A stretch of DNA of 64,000 bases from Coprinopsis marcescibilis (taxonomy: Eukaryota > Basidiomycota > Agaricomycetes > Agaricales > Psathyrellaceae), in NCBI GenBank assembly GCA_004369085.1, contig ML210154.1, positions 64,605 through 128,604 of the forward strand, written 5' to 3'. Below the pieces are notes generated by a model. The model was not told where the DNA came from and searched no databases. It was given only the letters and a program-made list of their open reading frames with translations. Shown one piece after another: positions 1 through 8,659 of this stretch (positions are counted from its first letter, which is position 1; the number at the start of each line of letters is the position of its first letter). The position numbers were made by a program, and so were the translations under genes.

Positions 1-50
1 CACAACAACCTCTCTCTCAGTTACCCACCCCCACCAACTCAACTCTCACA

Positions 51-469
51 ATGATCGCCCGTGTTGCCTCTGCCATCTTTGCTCTCGCCCTTGTCGGTGC
101 CGCCTCCGCCGCTCCCCACGGCAGCGAATCGAGCACCACTTACTCCCAATGCAACGGCGGAGAAGTCCAGTGCTGCAACACCGTCCAGGAGTCCAACTCC
201 CTCAGCGCGCCTCTCAAGAGCCTCCTCAGTGTCCTTGAAATCGACGTCACCCAGCTCACTGGTCAGGTCGGCGCTTCGTGCACTGGCGTTAACGTCATCG
301 GTCTCGGTGCCTCACCCTCCTGGTAAATCCTGACTCTCTCTCTCTTGTGAGCTGTACTCGACGTGCTGAACATTTCTCTCGTAGCTCCAACCAGCAGGTT
401 TGCTGCAACAACAACAACTTCAATGGTGTCGTTGCCCTCGGCTGCACACCGATCAACGTGTCGCTCTAG
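51..469 (+). CDS. Class I hydrophobin (copy 1)
   Basis: Small secreted protein that self-assembles into an amphipathic rodlet layer on hyphae and fruit bodies. Exons 51-322 and 385-469 give 118 aa. Residues 1-20 form a signal peptide ([20 protein letters not shown]). The mature part has the eight-cysteine hydrophobin pattern C-CC-C-C-CC-C; the fifth Cys is created by the splice (TG|C), which fixes the intron. The 62 bp intron (323-384) starts GTAAAT and ends CGTAG. The start has a good context (CACAATGA) and the same start is kept in copy 2. The window begins inside the 5' UTR, so the promoter is not seen. Almost identical to the gene at 1827; the pair arose by a recent tandem duplication. 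Confidence 0.95.
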
Positions 470-491
470 ACGATACGCCTCCCATTTTCAG

Positions 492-553
492 GTAAGATAT
501 CCTATTCATCTCGGCTCGCGCACAACATTGTTCATCCTACACTTTTCTTTAGC
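492..553 (+). other. Probable 3' UTR intron of hydrophobin copy 1
   Basis: About 22 bases after the stop a strong donor (CAG|GTAAGATAT) is followed about 60 bp on by TTTCTTTAG. The same donor and acceptor stand at the same place behind copy 2 (about 2271-2331), although the DNA between them has diverged more than the coding part. This is best read as an intron in the 3' untranslated region. No transcript data are available to prove it. Confidence 0.5.
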
Positions 554-719
554 CTAGCATCCACTTCGGTACTCTGATAATAAAACTCTTTGTAGTAACC
601 CGATTAATGCTTGATCCGTATTTTAAATAACGATTCTCGAACAAGTTTAAGCAACCTGACCATTGAGTACTGAGTACTGAGTTGCTACATTGAAGGTTGT
701 TGTTGTTTCGTCGTTTCGA

Positions 720-860
720 CTGGTGGGTACGTACTGTACACTGATCAATGTCTCGATCTAAGGGAAACACCTCGCATTCTCATGTAAGATATTCACCATT
801 CCCCTCGCACCCTCGCTCACCAATTAACTGCTTGCCTTAGCTACACATCGCATTCAACAG
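720..860 (+). pseudogene. Relic of a hydrophobin 3' exon (left unit)
   Basis: The stretch around 725-765 (GTACTGTACACTGATCAATG, then TCTCGATCTAAG) matches the end of the hydrophobin coding exon (GGCTGCACACCAATCAACGC, then CTCGCTCTAAG). After it come decayed forms of the 3' UTR intron donor (CATGTAAGATATTC) and acceptor (TTGCCTTAGC). There is no upstream exon and no cysteine framework, so this is a dead fragment of a third hydrophobin copy. Confidence 0.6.
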
Positions 861-950
861 TCCTTAGATCATATAAAGTGTCCTCTACTACTCAATATTA
901 CACGTACATGAGCCATTTTACATACTCCGCCATGCATTGCCTGAACGCCC

Positions 951-1719
951 TAAACGGAACTGGGTTGATTAAGCACTTCTCAATCGATGGCTTGAAACTA
1001 AATTTGCCGACAAGTCGATCGCATGGGGCGCGTCATATTCGCTTCCAAACACCACCAAGCCTATTCCAAACGTTACTTTCTATTTCTATGGAGCCTGCAG
1101 TTCGTAAGGCGGCGGTGTTGGCGTTAGGTATGATTCAAAGCGCTTCCGAATATCAAAATAACCATCAAATTCAGTGTGGGCACGCTAGATTTCGTACTTC
1201 GATAGATCCAGTTAGGCCCTTTCCATGCCGAAAAGAATTGTATGTATTTATGTGAGTAATTCCATGCTTCGATCAAAATTGTCTGGTCTATTTTTCTGAG
1301 CTGCCGAACTGGAAGAAAGCGACTCGACAAACTGACGCCTGTCGGTATCGATAATTGTTATGAATAGGCTATGACTTACTACTACTACGAACTGGCTACA
1401 TCTGGCACAGTCTGCACTAGTGGATGGAATGGCCAAACATAAGCTGAGGCTTCTACGCCTCACATCCAGAGAAGGAAACAGATTGCACTCCTCGAGGCTT
1501 TGGGCGCCTGTCATACGTGACAGCTAACATCTAAGTCGCTTCACACCGGACTCGATCTTCAATGAACCGAGTAGGCTCCCCAGAACAAGAATATCACTGT
1601 AGGGTCCGTGGTATTTGGATGCGAATACGACGCGCCTCGCGACTGCAAATTACGTTCCAAGCCTCCGCTTGGAACTTGTCCAATGAGCCCATTTTAGTCC
1701 TGGCCATACCTTCGTATCG
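951..1719. other. Spacer between the hydrophobin units
   Basis: About 770 bp with no convincing coding sequence. Only short frames without recognisable domains or good start contexts occur. The last 100 bp hold the promoter of hydrophobin copy 2. Confidence 0.6.
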
Positions 1720-1729
1720 TATAAAAAGG
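1720..1729 (+). promoter_or_regulatory. TATA box of hydrophobin copy 2
   Basis: TATAAAAAGG stands 107 bp before the ATG, followed by a pyrimidine-rich CT/CA leader typical of strongly expressed fungal genes. The leader is conserved in copy 1, where the window starts just after the place expected for its own TATA box. Confidence 0.75.
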
Positions 1730-1826
1730 CTAGCATTAGCACAACAATCCTCAGAACCCAGTTCACTCACCTCATCACAACAGCCTCTCTCTCCAATTAC
1801 CCACCCCAACCAACTCAACTCTCACA

Positions 1827-2249
1827 ATGATCGCCCGTGTCGCCTCTGCCATCTTTGCTCTCGCCCTCGTCGGTGCCGCCTCCGCCGCCCCTCACGGCAG
1901 CGAATCGAGCTCGACCTACTCCCAATGCAACGGCGGAGAAGTCCAGTGCTGTAACACCGTCCAGGAGTCCAACTCCCTCAGCGCGCCTCTCAAGAGCCTC
2001 CTCAGTGTCCTTGAAATCGACATCACCCAGCTCACTGGCCAAGTCGGTGCTTCGTGCACAGGCGTCAACGTCATTGGCCTTGGTGCCTCGCCTTCCTGGT
2101 ACGTCATGACTCTCTCTCTCTCTCTTGTGCGCTGTACTCGACGTGCTGAACTTTGGTTTCGTAGTTCCAACCAGCAGGTTTGCTGCAACAACAACAACTT
2201 CAACGGTGTCGTCGCTCTGGGCTGCACACCAATCAACGCCTCGCTCTAA
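1827..2249 (+). CDS. Class I hydrophobin (copy 2)
   Basis: Exons 1827-2098 and 2165-2249, 118 aa, the same length and intron position as copy 1. Signal peptide in residues 1-20, then the eight Cys in hydrophobin spacing; again the fifth Cys is assembled across the splice site (TG|T). The 66 bp intron (2099-2164) is a multiple of three and free of stops, so unspliced RNA would still be translatable, but retention would replace the fifth Cys with Trp plus 21 extra residues and spoil the fold; splicing is therefore expected. Differences from copy 1 are mostly silent or conservative (for example V to I and V to A near the C terminus), which points to purifying selection or gene conversion. Confidence 0.95.
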   Translation: MIARVASAIFALALVGAASAAPHGSESSSTYSQCNGGEVQCCNTVQESNSLSAPLKSLLSVLEIDITQLTGQVGASCTGVNVIGLGASPSWYVMTLSLSLVRCTRRAELWFRSSNQQVCCNNNNFNGVVALGCTPINASL

Positions 2250-2484
2250 GCGATACGCCTCCCATGTTCAGGTAAGTTATCCAGTTCAGCTCAGTTTGCG
2301 AGCAACCTAGCTCATCTCACTTTTCTTTAGTCTAGCATACACTTCGGTACTCTGATAATAAAACTCCTTTTAGTGACCTGGTTAATGAATGATCCCGTAT
2401 TTTAAATAACGACTCCTGAACAAGTTGACTCGCAAGCAGCCTGAGCATTGGGTACTAAGCGTCTACATTGAAAGTTGCTTCGAG

Positions 2485-2625
2485 TGGTGGCTACTGTACA
2501 CCGATCAATGTCTCGCTCTAAGCGATGCACTTCACATTCTCATGGAAGATATTCACCCTGCCCCTCGCACCCTCGCACGCCAATTAACTGCTTGCTTTAG
2601 CCTACACATCGCATTCAGCAGTCCT
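2485..2625 (+). pseudogene. Relic of a hydrophobin 3' exon (right unit)
   Basis: CTACTGTACACCGATCAATG, then TCTCGCTCTAAGCGATG, corresponds to the end of the hydrophobin exon and the start of its 3' UTR. A decayed acceptor (TTGCTTTAGCC) follows near 2592-2602. It is the counterpart of the relic at 720-860, so the fragment was already present before the unit duplicated. Confidence 0.6.
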
Positions 2626-2710
2626 TAGATCATATATAGTGTCCTACTATTCAATCTTACACGTACTTGAGCCATGTTACATACTTCACCATGCATTGCC
2701 TGAACGTCCT

Positions 2711-3349
2711 CATTCAGTGACTTAGAACATGATTGGAGGCCTGCGGTCATGTCTAACGCTTCCTACTCAGAGGGGTATCATGAGCACAAGCATACTGTAG
2801 TATATGTGTGAGTCGAGCAACGTACCAGCTTCCACACGGCAGAATCAAGATAAAGGATCCCGGCAGCCCGTATACCTGGAAGAGCATTTTCAATAGCAGC
2901 GTGAGCAGCTTCCACCTTACACGCAACTCTTTCAAAGAGCGTTGGAAAATCGAATGCAACCTGTGCGATCTATCCGTGCTCGTGCAGCCTCGCACACGCC
3001 TTGTCAAGATTTTCCCAGTATTCGGCCATATACTCCAGTGGGTCGTACAGTCACATGGCTGTATGACAGAAGGAGACTGTCGCCAGAGGTGCTTAACGGT
3101 TGCTGAGCAGGATATGGTGCAATTTTGGCATGAGTACCAGACTCATGAGTGATCCTACGCGCCAGTTGATGGCGGGATACAAGTCGCATCAATCCCACGG
3201 CCCGACGCCAAGACCCTCTACAACACGTCCAAATACCGCGTACGACGCGTCAGCCAGGGTCTTGGATCAATTAGGCAATCGCAGTCCTCTATACCCTCAC
3301 TGCAACCCAACATCCCTCGCAATAGTCTAACCCCAAAACACAAGACAAG
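2711..3349. other. Intergenic region before RPN10
   Basis: About 640 bp without a supportable gene. The longest frame (2808-3152) shows no known domain and no codon pattern like that of the flanking genes. The last 100 bp are probably the RPN10 promoter and leader; no clear TATA box is seen. Confidence 0.5.
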
Positions 3350-4676
3350 ATGCCACTCGAGGCTACAATGATGATCATCGACAATTCCGAGTACATGCGG
3401 AATGGCGACTACCAGCCGACACGGTTCGATGCCCAGAGCGACGCCGTGAACGTCATCTTCCAGACCAAGATCGACTCCAACCCCGAGAGTACCATCGGGC
3501 TCATGTCCATGGGAGGTAAAGGGTGAGCTGCCCACCTAACCGTCCGTTCAAGGCTGCTTAACTGACAAAACAACAACTTGCACCACCAACCCTATCCAAT
3601 GACCAACGTATAGTCCAGAAGTACTGGTCACAAACACCAAAGACCTAGGCCAAGTCCTGCAAGGGCTGCACATCGCCTCCAACAAAGTCGGCGGCTCAAT
3701 CGACATCCCCACCGCCATCGCCGTCGCCCAGCTCGCCCTCAAGCACCGCGAGAACAAGAACCTGCGCCAACGCATCCTCGTCTTTGTCGGCAGCCCACTC
3801 GAGGACCAGGCAGCCGACGAGCAAGCAATGATTCGCCTCGCCCAGAAGCTCAAAAAGAACAACGTCGCAGTCGATATCGTGGCGTTTGGCGATGGCATCG
3901 AGGAGCCGGATGCGGAGGGAAAGACCATCCTGAAGACCTTTGTCGATAATGTGAACAGCAGTGACAACTCGTGCGTCTTTCTCTTCTTCTATCTTCTATC
4001 TTCCTTGATTCTTTATACCCCGATTCTTGGGTTTTCGGCTGTAAACCGTGCTGATGCAAGGGTTTGGTGTGTTGTAGGCATTTGGCAGTGATTGCTCCTG
4101 GCTCTGCGCTTCTCTCAGACGCCATCCTCTCCTCAGCAGTCCTCTCCGCGGACAGAGACGCACTGATACCCGACGAGCTGCAAGTCGGGGGAGCAGCTCA
4201 AGCAGGCGGATCAGGTGCCGCAACAGGCGGTGGAGACTTTGAATTCGGCGTGGACCCAAGCCTCGATCCCGAACTTGCCATGGTGCGCTACCTTGCTTAC
4301 CTCTCTTCGATTAGCCATATACTGACGCAGGAACACGCTCTGCTGTTGCTAGGCCCTCCGGTTATCGATGCAAGAAGCCCAAGCTCGGGAGGTGGTAGGT
4401 ACTGCAGGATCTTCGTCAACAGCCACCGACGAACCCTCAACAATGGCGGCTGATCCAGCTCCAGCTGCTACTGTTGTCACCGCAGCAGCATCCTCATCAG
4501 AGGCAGAAGACATGGACGAAGAGCTCGCAAAGGCTCTGGCGTTGTCCGAGCAAAAGGACGTGGACATGGATGAGGACGAGGACGAAGACGAAGATGAAGA
4601 CGCTGCTATTGCCCGCGCGATCGAGATGAGCATGCGAGGACAGGAAGAGGACGAGGAGGAAAACAAGAAACGGTGA
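3350..4676 (+). CDS. RPN10: 26S proteasome regulatory subunit Rpn10
   Basis: Ubiquitin receptor of the 19S cap that captures polyubiquitinated substrates. Exons 3350-3522, 3614-3970, 4078-4282 and 4353-4676 give 352 aa in one phase. The N-terminal vWA domain (about 1-190) opens with the family signature LEATMMIIDNSEYMRNGDY and contains LALKHRENKNLRQRI. The C-terminal half holds ubiquitin-interacting motifs: DPELAMALRLSMQEAQ, the core split by intron 3, then DEELAKALALSEQ, and a possible third, AAIARAIEMSM, after a poly-Asp/Glu run. The length is close to that of metazoan S5a and longer than yeast Rpn10, which has one UIM. Convergent with CGI121; the two stops are 153 bp apart. Confidence 0.95.
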
Positions 4677-4829
4677 TCGGCGTCGTAATCAGATTGTTGT
4701 AACATAGAATACATCTCTCTTTCTTTTGCTTCTTCTCAACTGCATTGTAGCAGCAACGACGGCTACTGCTAAGGACTAGGACTAGTTGCAAACTCGTGTG
4801 TCTGTGCGGTACATCTGGTGTAAAGCTAG

Positions 4830-5985
4830 TTACTGCATCACACTCTTCATGGCCACTGTGCTGGTGACTATTCTGTCGATTGCGATCCGCTCTTCCTCAC
4901 CTTTGAGATCTCGTACCGCCGCTTCCGAGTTGAGCTTGTGATACTGTCAATAACACGACATCAGTATCAGGGAAGCTTTCAACCACAAAAAAAACCTCTC
5001 CATGCTAAAACCCTATCGACACCACTACCATCACCACCACCACTACTACCAATAAAACAAGAACGAAGATGACCACTAACCTTCTTAACAGCACCCCAAT
5101 CTGTGACCTGCTCGAGCTCGGAAAAGGGCACGATGGTGCCGATGACGACGTCTTTCATGAGCTCTTGGGCGTTTGAGGGTGGGAGGCTTGCGTCGCCGAC
5201 GCGCACGACGATCATGTCCGTCGAGGTGTCCGAGATGCCGTAGCGTCGGAGTGCTTCTGTGATCTGTGAGGGGGAGGTGGGATGTTAGTTGGAGTTTTGT
5301 AGTGCGTGGAGGGATTGTGGATTGGGTATGGGGAGTGAGGGACGGGTATTGGGAGTTGGGTATTGGGAGTGAGGAAGATGGGTGTTGGGTGTTGGGTATT
5401 TGGCGTGAGGGACGGGTGTTGGGAGTGGAGTGAGGGATGGGGAGGTAAAGGTACGCACGTTGTTTGTTGGGTTAAGGTAGAAGAGGATCTCGGAGTGGAC
5501 GTATTTCGTCCGCAGCGAATCCTGCGTGAAGGCCAGGATCGCTTGGTGGATCGCAGTTTGGAGGTGCAGCCGGCTTGTGATCTACACCGTCCAAGTCAGA
5601 TTAATCACCATGTTGATCAAGACGTGAAAGAACCAAGACTAAGACACATTTAACACCATTATAAACGAATCAAGATAACAGTAAAAGATAAATGATAAAG
5701 TGGACCAGCCAAAACCTGGCTTTCAAATTTCAACTTGCAGATCCAACCGAGCCTAGCCCACTGCACGACCAAAACCACAAGAGAAACGACGACGAAACGT
5801 ACAAGCTTTGCATCGATAAACGCGAAATTCACCGCATCCCTTTCTTCCTCTCCTTTAGCCCCAGCCAGAGCCGCAGCACCGATGATCCTCTTGCGCAACT
5901 GCGCAGCGTTCTCGACCTTGCGGAAGAGCGCAAATTGCGCGAGGCTTTTGGGGGCGGGAAAGTGGGGGAACAAGAATCCGTCCAT
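4830..5985 (-). CDS. CGI121: EKC/KEOPS complex subunit Cgi121
   Basis: Subunit of the KEOPS complex that makes the tRNA modification t6A and influences telomeres; Cgi121 binds the Bud32 kinase subunit and tRNA. Exons, from the 5' end: 5803-5985, 5459-5581, 5081-5263 and 4830-4943, each ending in phase 0, give 200 aa. The N terminus MDGFLFPHFPAPKSLAQFAL and the block HSEILFYLNPTNNITEALRR fit the Cgi121/TPRKB family. The C terminus has the expected segment YHKLN. Length agrees with the family (about 175-200 aa). Intron 2 carries a G-rich minisatellite (see repeat). The upstream edge abuts DNA with no recognised gene. Confidence 0.93.
5270..5452. repeat. G-rich minisatellite inside the CGI121 intron
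   Basis: On the + strand, imperfect units of the type TTGGGTATTGGGAGT and GAGGGACGGG fill most of the 195 bp intron between 5264 and 5458. The transcribed RNA is correspondingly C-rich. Many GGG runs lie close together on the non-template strand. Confidence 0.7.
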
Positions 5986-6412
5986 GTCTTCAGATCTTTG
6001 CTTCAGGTAGAGCTGAGTGGGGTAGATCCGGTGGATGTTGGAATGTGGATGGAGGACCTTGGTGGTGGTGGAGGCAAGTTAAGAGTTAGACGCCGTGCGG
6101 TCAAGTAAGTACTGCAGCAGTCACGCAGGCTCCTGACGGAGGATTTCAGTCCGTTTGGAGCCCGTGCGGTCGTTGTATTCCATTTCTCGGCAAACAATTG
6201 GTATATTGGATGGTGAGCAATGTAAGCACACACTGTTCCCGGAACGATAGTGAAGGGTCTTAGTCATCATCCCTCCTCTTTTTCCCCCTTTTCGAGTTTG
6301 GTGTCCGGAGCAAAACGGGTTGACGGTCCGCCCAGTTCTTTTTCGGGGTTTCCCATGTAATTTTTCGGCTAACGCCACCTATTCTCGATGCCGTGCACAG
6401 CTTCCTATCCTA

Positions 6413-6482
6413 GCACTGGACTTGATCGTCAACAGTTCTCCATGTTTTTCATAGTTGTTGCGCACTGGACTTGATCGTCAAC
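6413..6482. repeat. Exact 21-bp direct repeat, 49-bp period
   Basis: GCACTGGACTTGATCGTCAA plus C occurs at 6413-6433 and again at 6462-6482. The intervening DNA is unrelated. It lies downstream of the chromodomain ORF in non-coding DNA. Confidence 0.85.
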
Positions 6483-6656
6483 TTTCCTGCACCTTTCCAA
6501 ACAAATATGGTGCACATCGTAGTTACTGCGTAATGAATTAGGTGGCGTGTTATATGTACCTTCGAAGCGGTTGTGACGTGCTGTCCTCTGTAAGTGCCTG
6601 TTAATCCAATCGTTGATCACCGCATAAATGCCCATTACCCAGTGTTGGACACAAGT

Positions 6657-6990
6657 TCATTTCTGGAATCCTGTTGCGCGTCGCAGCCGTCGTAATATTT
6701 CTAACGTCATTGTCAGAGTGCAGTAACGAAAGCATATGTTGCACACTACCTTTCGTTCTTGTCTCCGGGTCGCTGTACCACCAACGATCCAGTGCCGCGC
6801 AGTTTTCAACATGTTCGAACGGTTCCCACGTATCGTGCCGAGGTGCAAAGCCCGCCCATTGGACTCTGTACCACCATTGACCGGCTTCGAGTTTGGCGTC
6901 GGTGATAGCTTGCACTGCCCATCGGATCACCCCGATAGGGCTAACTTCGCAATAGGGTGTGGCCTTGGGCGCACTGCGCTCATTGGATTT
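6657..6990 (-). CDS. Free-standing chromodomain protein, 5' end unresolved
   Basis: The frame encodes a chromodomain: WWYRVQWAGFAPRHDTWEPF followed by an acidic/aromatic helix ending DRWW. Such domains bind methylated histone tails. Candidate aromatic-cage residues are the Trp in VIRWAV, the Trp of QWAGF and the Phe after it. I read two exons, 6750-6990 and 6657-6700, joined over a 49 bp intron (GTAGTG...GTTAG with TCTGAC branch point); this gives a short basic C terminus (ILRRLRRATGFQK). There is no in-frame ATG before the domain; TCGCAG at 6991-6996 with a TCTAATG branch point looks like an acceptor, so a 5' exon must lie upstream and I cannot place it. It could be a remnant of a chromovirus integrase, but no integrase core is nearby. 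Confidence 0.5.
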
Positions 6991-6996
6991 CTGCGA

Positions 6997-8571
6997 CAAG
7001 GCGGCATTAGATGGTCATACAACATTCAAGGACAGCCGCATATTTCAGCCGGGTATGTGTCACTTACTCCGATTATTGAACGATAGCTGTTTCACTTAGC
7101 GCCCAAAGAAGTGACACTGTCTGCGCGCTGAATAGTTCCGTTGACAACAGTGGCCACCACTCCAACTTCATTTAAATCTAATGATCACCCACTCAGTGGG
7201 TATTTGTCTGAAATCAAATGTCATCTGTTTTCTGTCTTTAGTTTTTGTAAGAGGAGTGAGCTTCAACAATAAACTTAGCATTACCGAGTCGCTCCATATT
7301 TACTGTACAGCGCCTCGTACTGTACTACTGTAAATTCGAAAGCAAAATTGAAAATGTTAATGCATGATGATTCAGTGAAGCGTATTTTTTGGTGTTCTGC
7401 CTCCAACAAAGCGGTGAGATACCGCGCGAATCAAAATCGTTAGCCAGGATAGGATAGTAGCTTGTCTCTAATGATCTGAACTGTTATATGATTCTTTATC
7501 TCCTTTTATGCTCTTCAGTTAACCTTTCATTGTATTAGGAATGTTTCACTTACCACTGGTGTGCTTTGATTCTCGATTCCACCAGAAAATGGCCAAACCC
7601 CGATTATTTTAACAATGGCACAGATACGAAGCGCTGCCAAGCAGACAATCGATGGTGTAATAAGACACTAAATGCGAATTATATATCGACGTATGCAATA
7701 TTAAGTGATGGATGTGTTCCAATGCGCGTAGTGCAATACGTTCCGGGCCTCGAGGTTCGTAGAAACTCGCTACTTAATCATAGAAAGAGCATAGAGTGTT
7801 ATTGATTTGAAACTACAGAGGCGGATGGTACGTTCCGGTGAACAAGACCCCGGGGGCGGCTCCGAAGTGATGTTTTGGCCTGTTGGGCTAGAGCTTGGTC
7901 AAGCACCGCCACATTCCGCAACGGGCGCTTGGCGTGTACTCGCCAAGTTTCTTTTAACAACGTTCGCTTCAAGTTAAGGAAATTGCCTGAATCACGCAGG
8001 ACAGTCACTGCCTCCTCTCGCTCCTAATCTCACGCCAGCCATGTCCTTCGTAGGCTTATTCTGCACAACAAAGGCTCACAGGCAGCGTCACTGCAAAGAC
8101 CTCGGGCAAACCACTCGGGCCGTTTGAGTAAGTGGTATTACGATGATTACCCCAGGTCTCGACAAAAGCGCTCGAAAGAAGAGGAAAGAAGCCACTCGGA
8201 CGGCCGGACACGGCTAAAAGCATCCGTTCCAATGACAGACGACTGATTGAACGGCACCCCTAAGACGCTCGCTATCACAGAAAGTTCCCACTGAGCTGCC
8301 TGCTCACTTGCCCAGCACCGCAACGAAGCCTCTCCTTCGCACAAAGTTACTTCTGCGTACGTCAGGTGTACACGAACCAGGGACGTCTCTCGGCCTCCGA
8401 GACACCAATTTTGACTTGCGCAACTCGGCAAGGGGTCCCCGTATCTAGGGACGCAATACATACGTACGTAAATTAGAACAAGCAAAGTTTAGATGGGTGA
8501 CTCCAAATTGACATCTGCGGGAGCCTTGGGGGAGACGTCACCGGCAAGTGGCATGGTGATGGACGGGAACA
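6997..8571. other. Intergenic region before the first P450
   Basis: About 1.6 kb, partly AT-rich (7150-7700). It may include the missing first exon of the chromodomain gene. No other coding signal, RNA gene or repeat was seen; frames at 7566 and 8147 are short and featureless. Confidence 0.5.
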
Positions 8572-8577
8572 TATAAA
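8572..8577 (+). promoter_or_regulatory. TATA box of P450-1
   Basis: TATAAA in the context GGAACATATAAAGAC, 88 bp before the ATG, followed by a C-rich leader ending ACACACCATGG. Confidence 0.65.
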
Positions 8578-8659
8578 GACTTCCTTCTGCACATACCGGA
8601 GACAATTCCAGGGCCCCCATCCACATCCTCCCTTTCCAGCCAACACACAATCACACACC

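Larger units (their letters stand above)
51..950 (+). repeat. Tandem duplication unit, left copy
   Basis: Gene, 3' UTR and about 450 bp of following DNA, up to CATGCATTGCCTGAACG near 948, recur at 1827-2710. Flanking DNA beyond both ends differs. The match extends upstream into the 5' UTR (ACTCAACTCTCACA). Confidence 0.85.
1827..2710 (+). repeat. Tandem duplication unit, right copy
   Basis: Second copy of the 51-950 unit, offset by 1776 bp. Similarity is highest in the coding exons, lower in the 3' UTR, and ends near 2710. Confidence 0.85.

Noticed and set aside
878..1255. Open frame of 125 codons after hydrophobin copy 1
   Set aside because: It spans the boundary of the duplicated unit and its right part has no counterpart in copy 2; composition is non-coding and no domain is seen.
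2808..3152. Open frame of about 114 codons on the + strand
   Set aside because: Starts at a non-ATG codon, no domain, Cys/His/Trp-rich like random translation.
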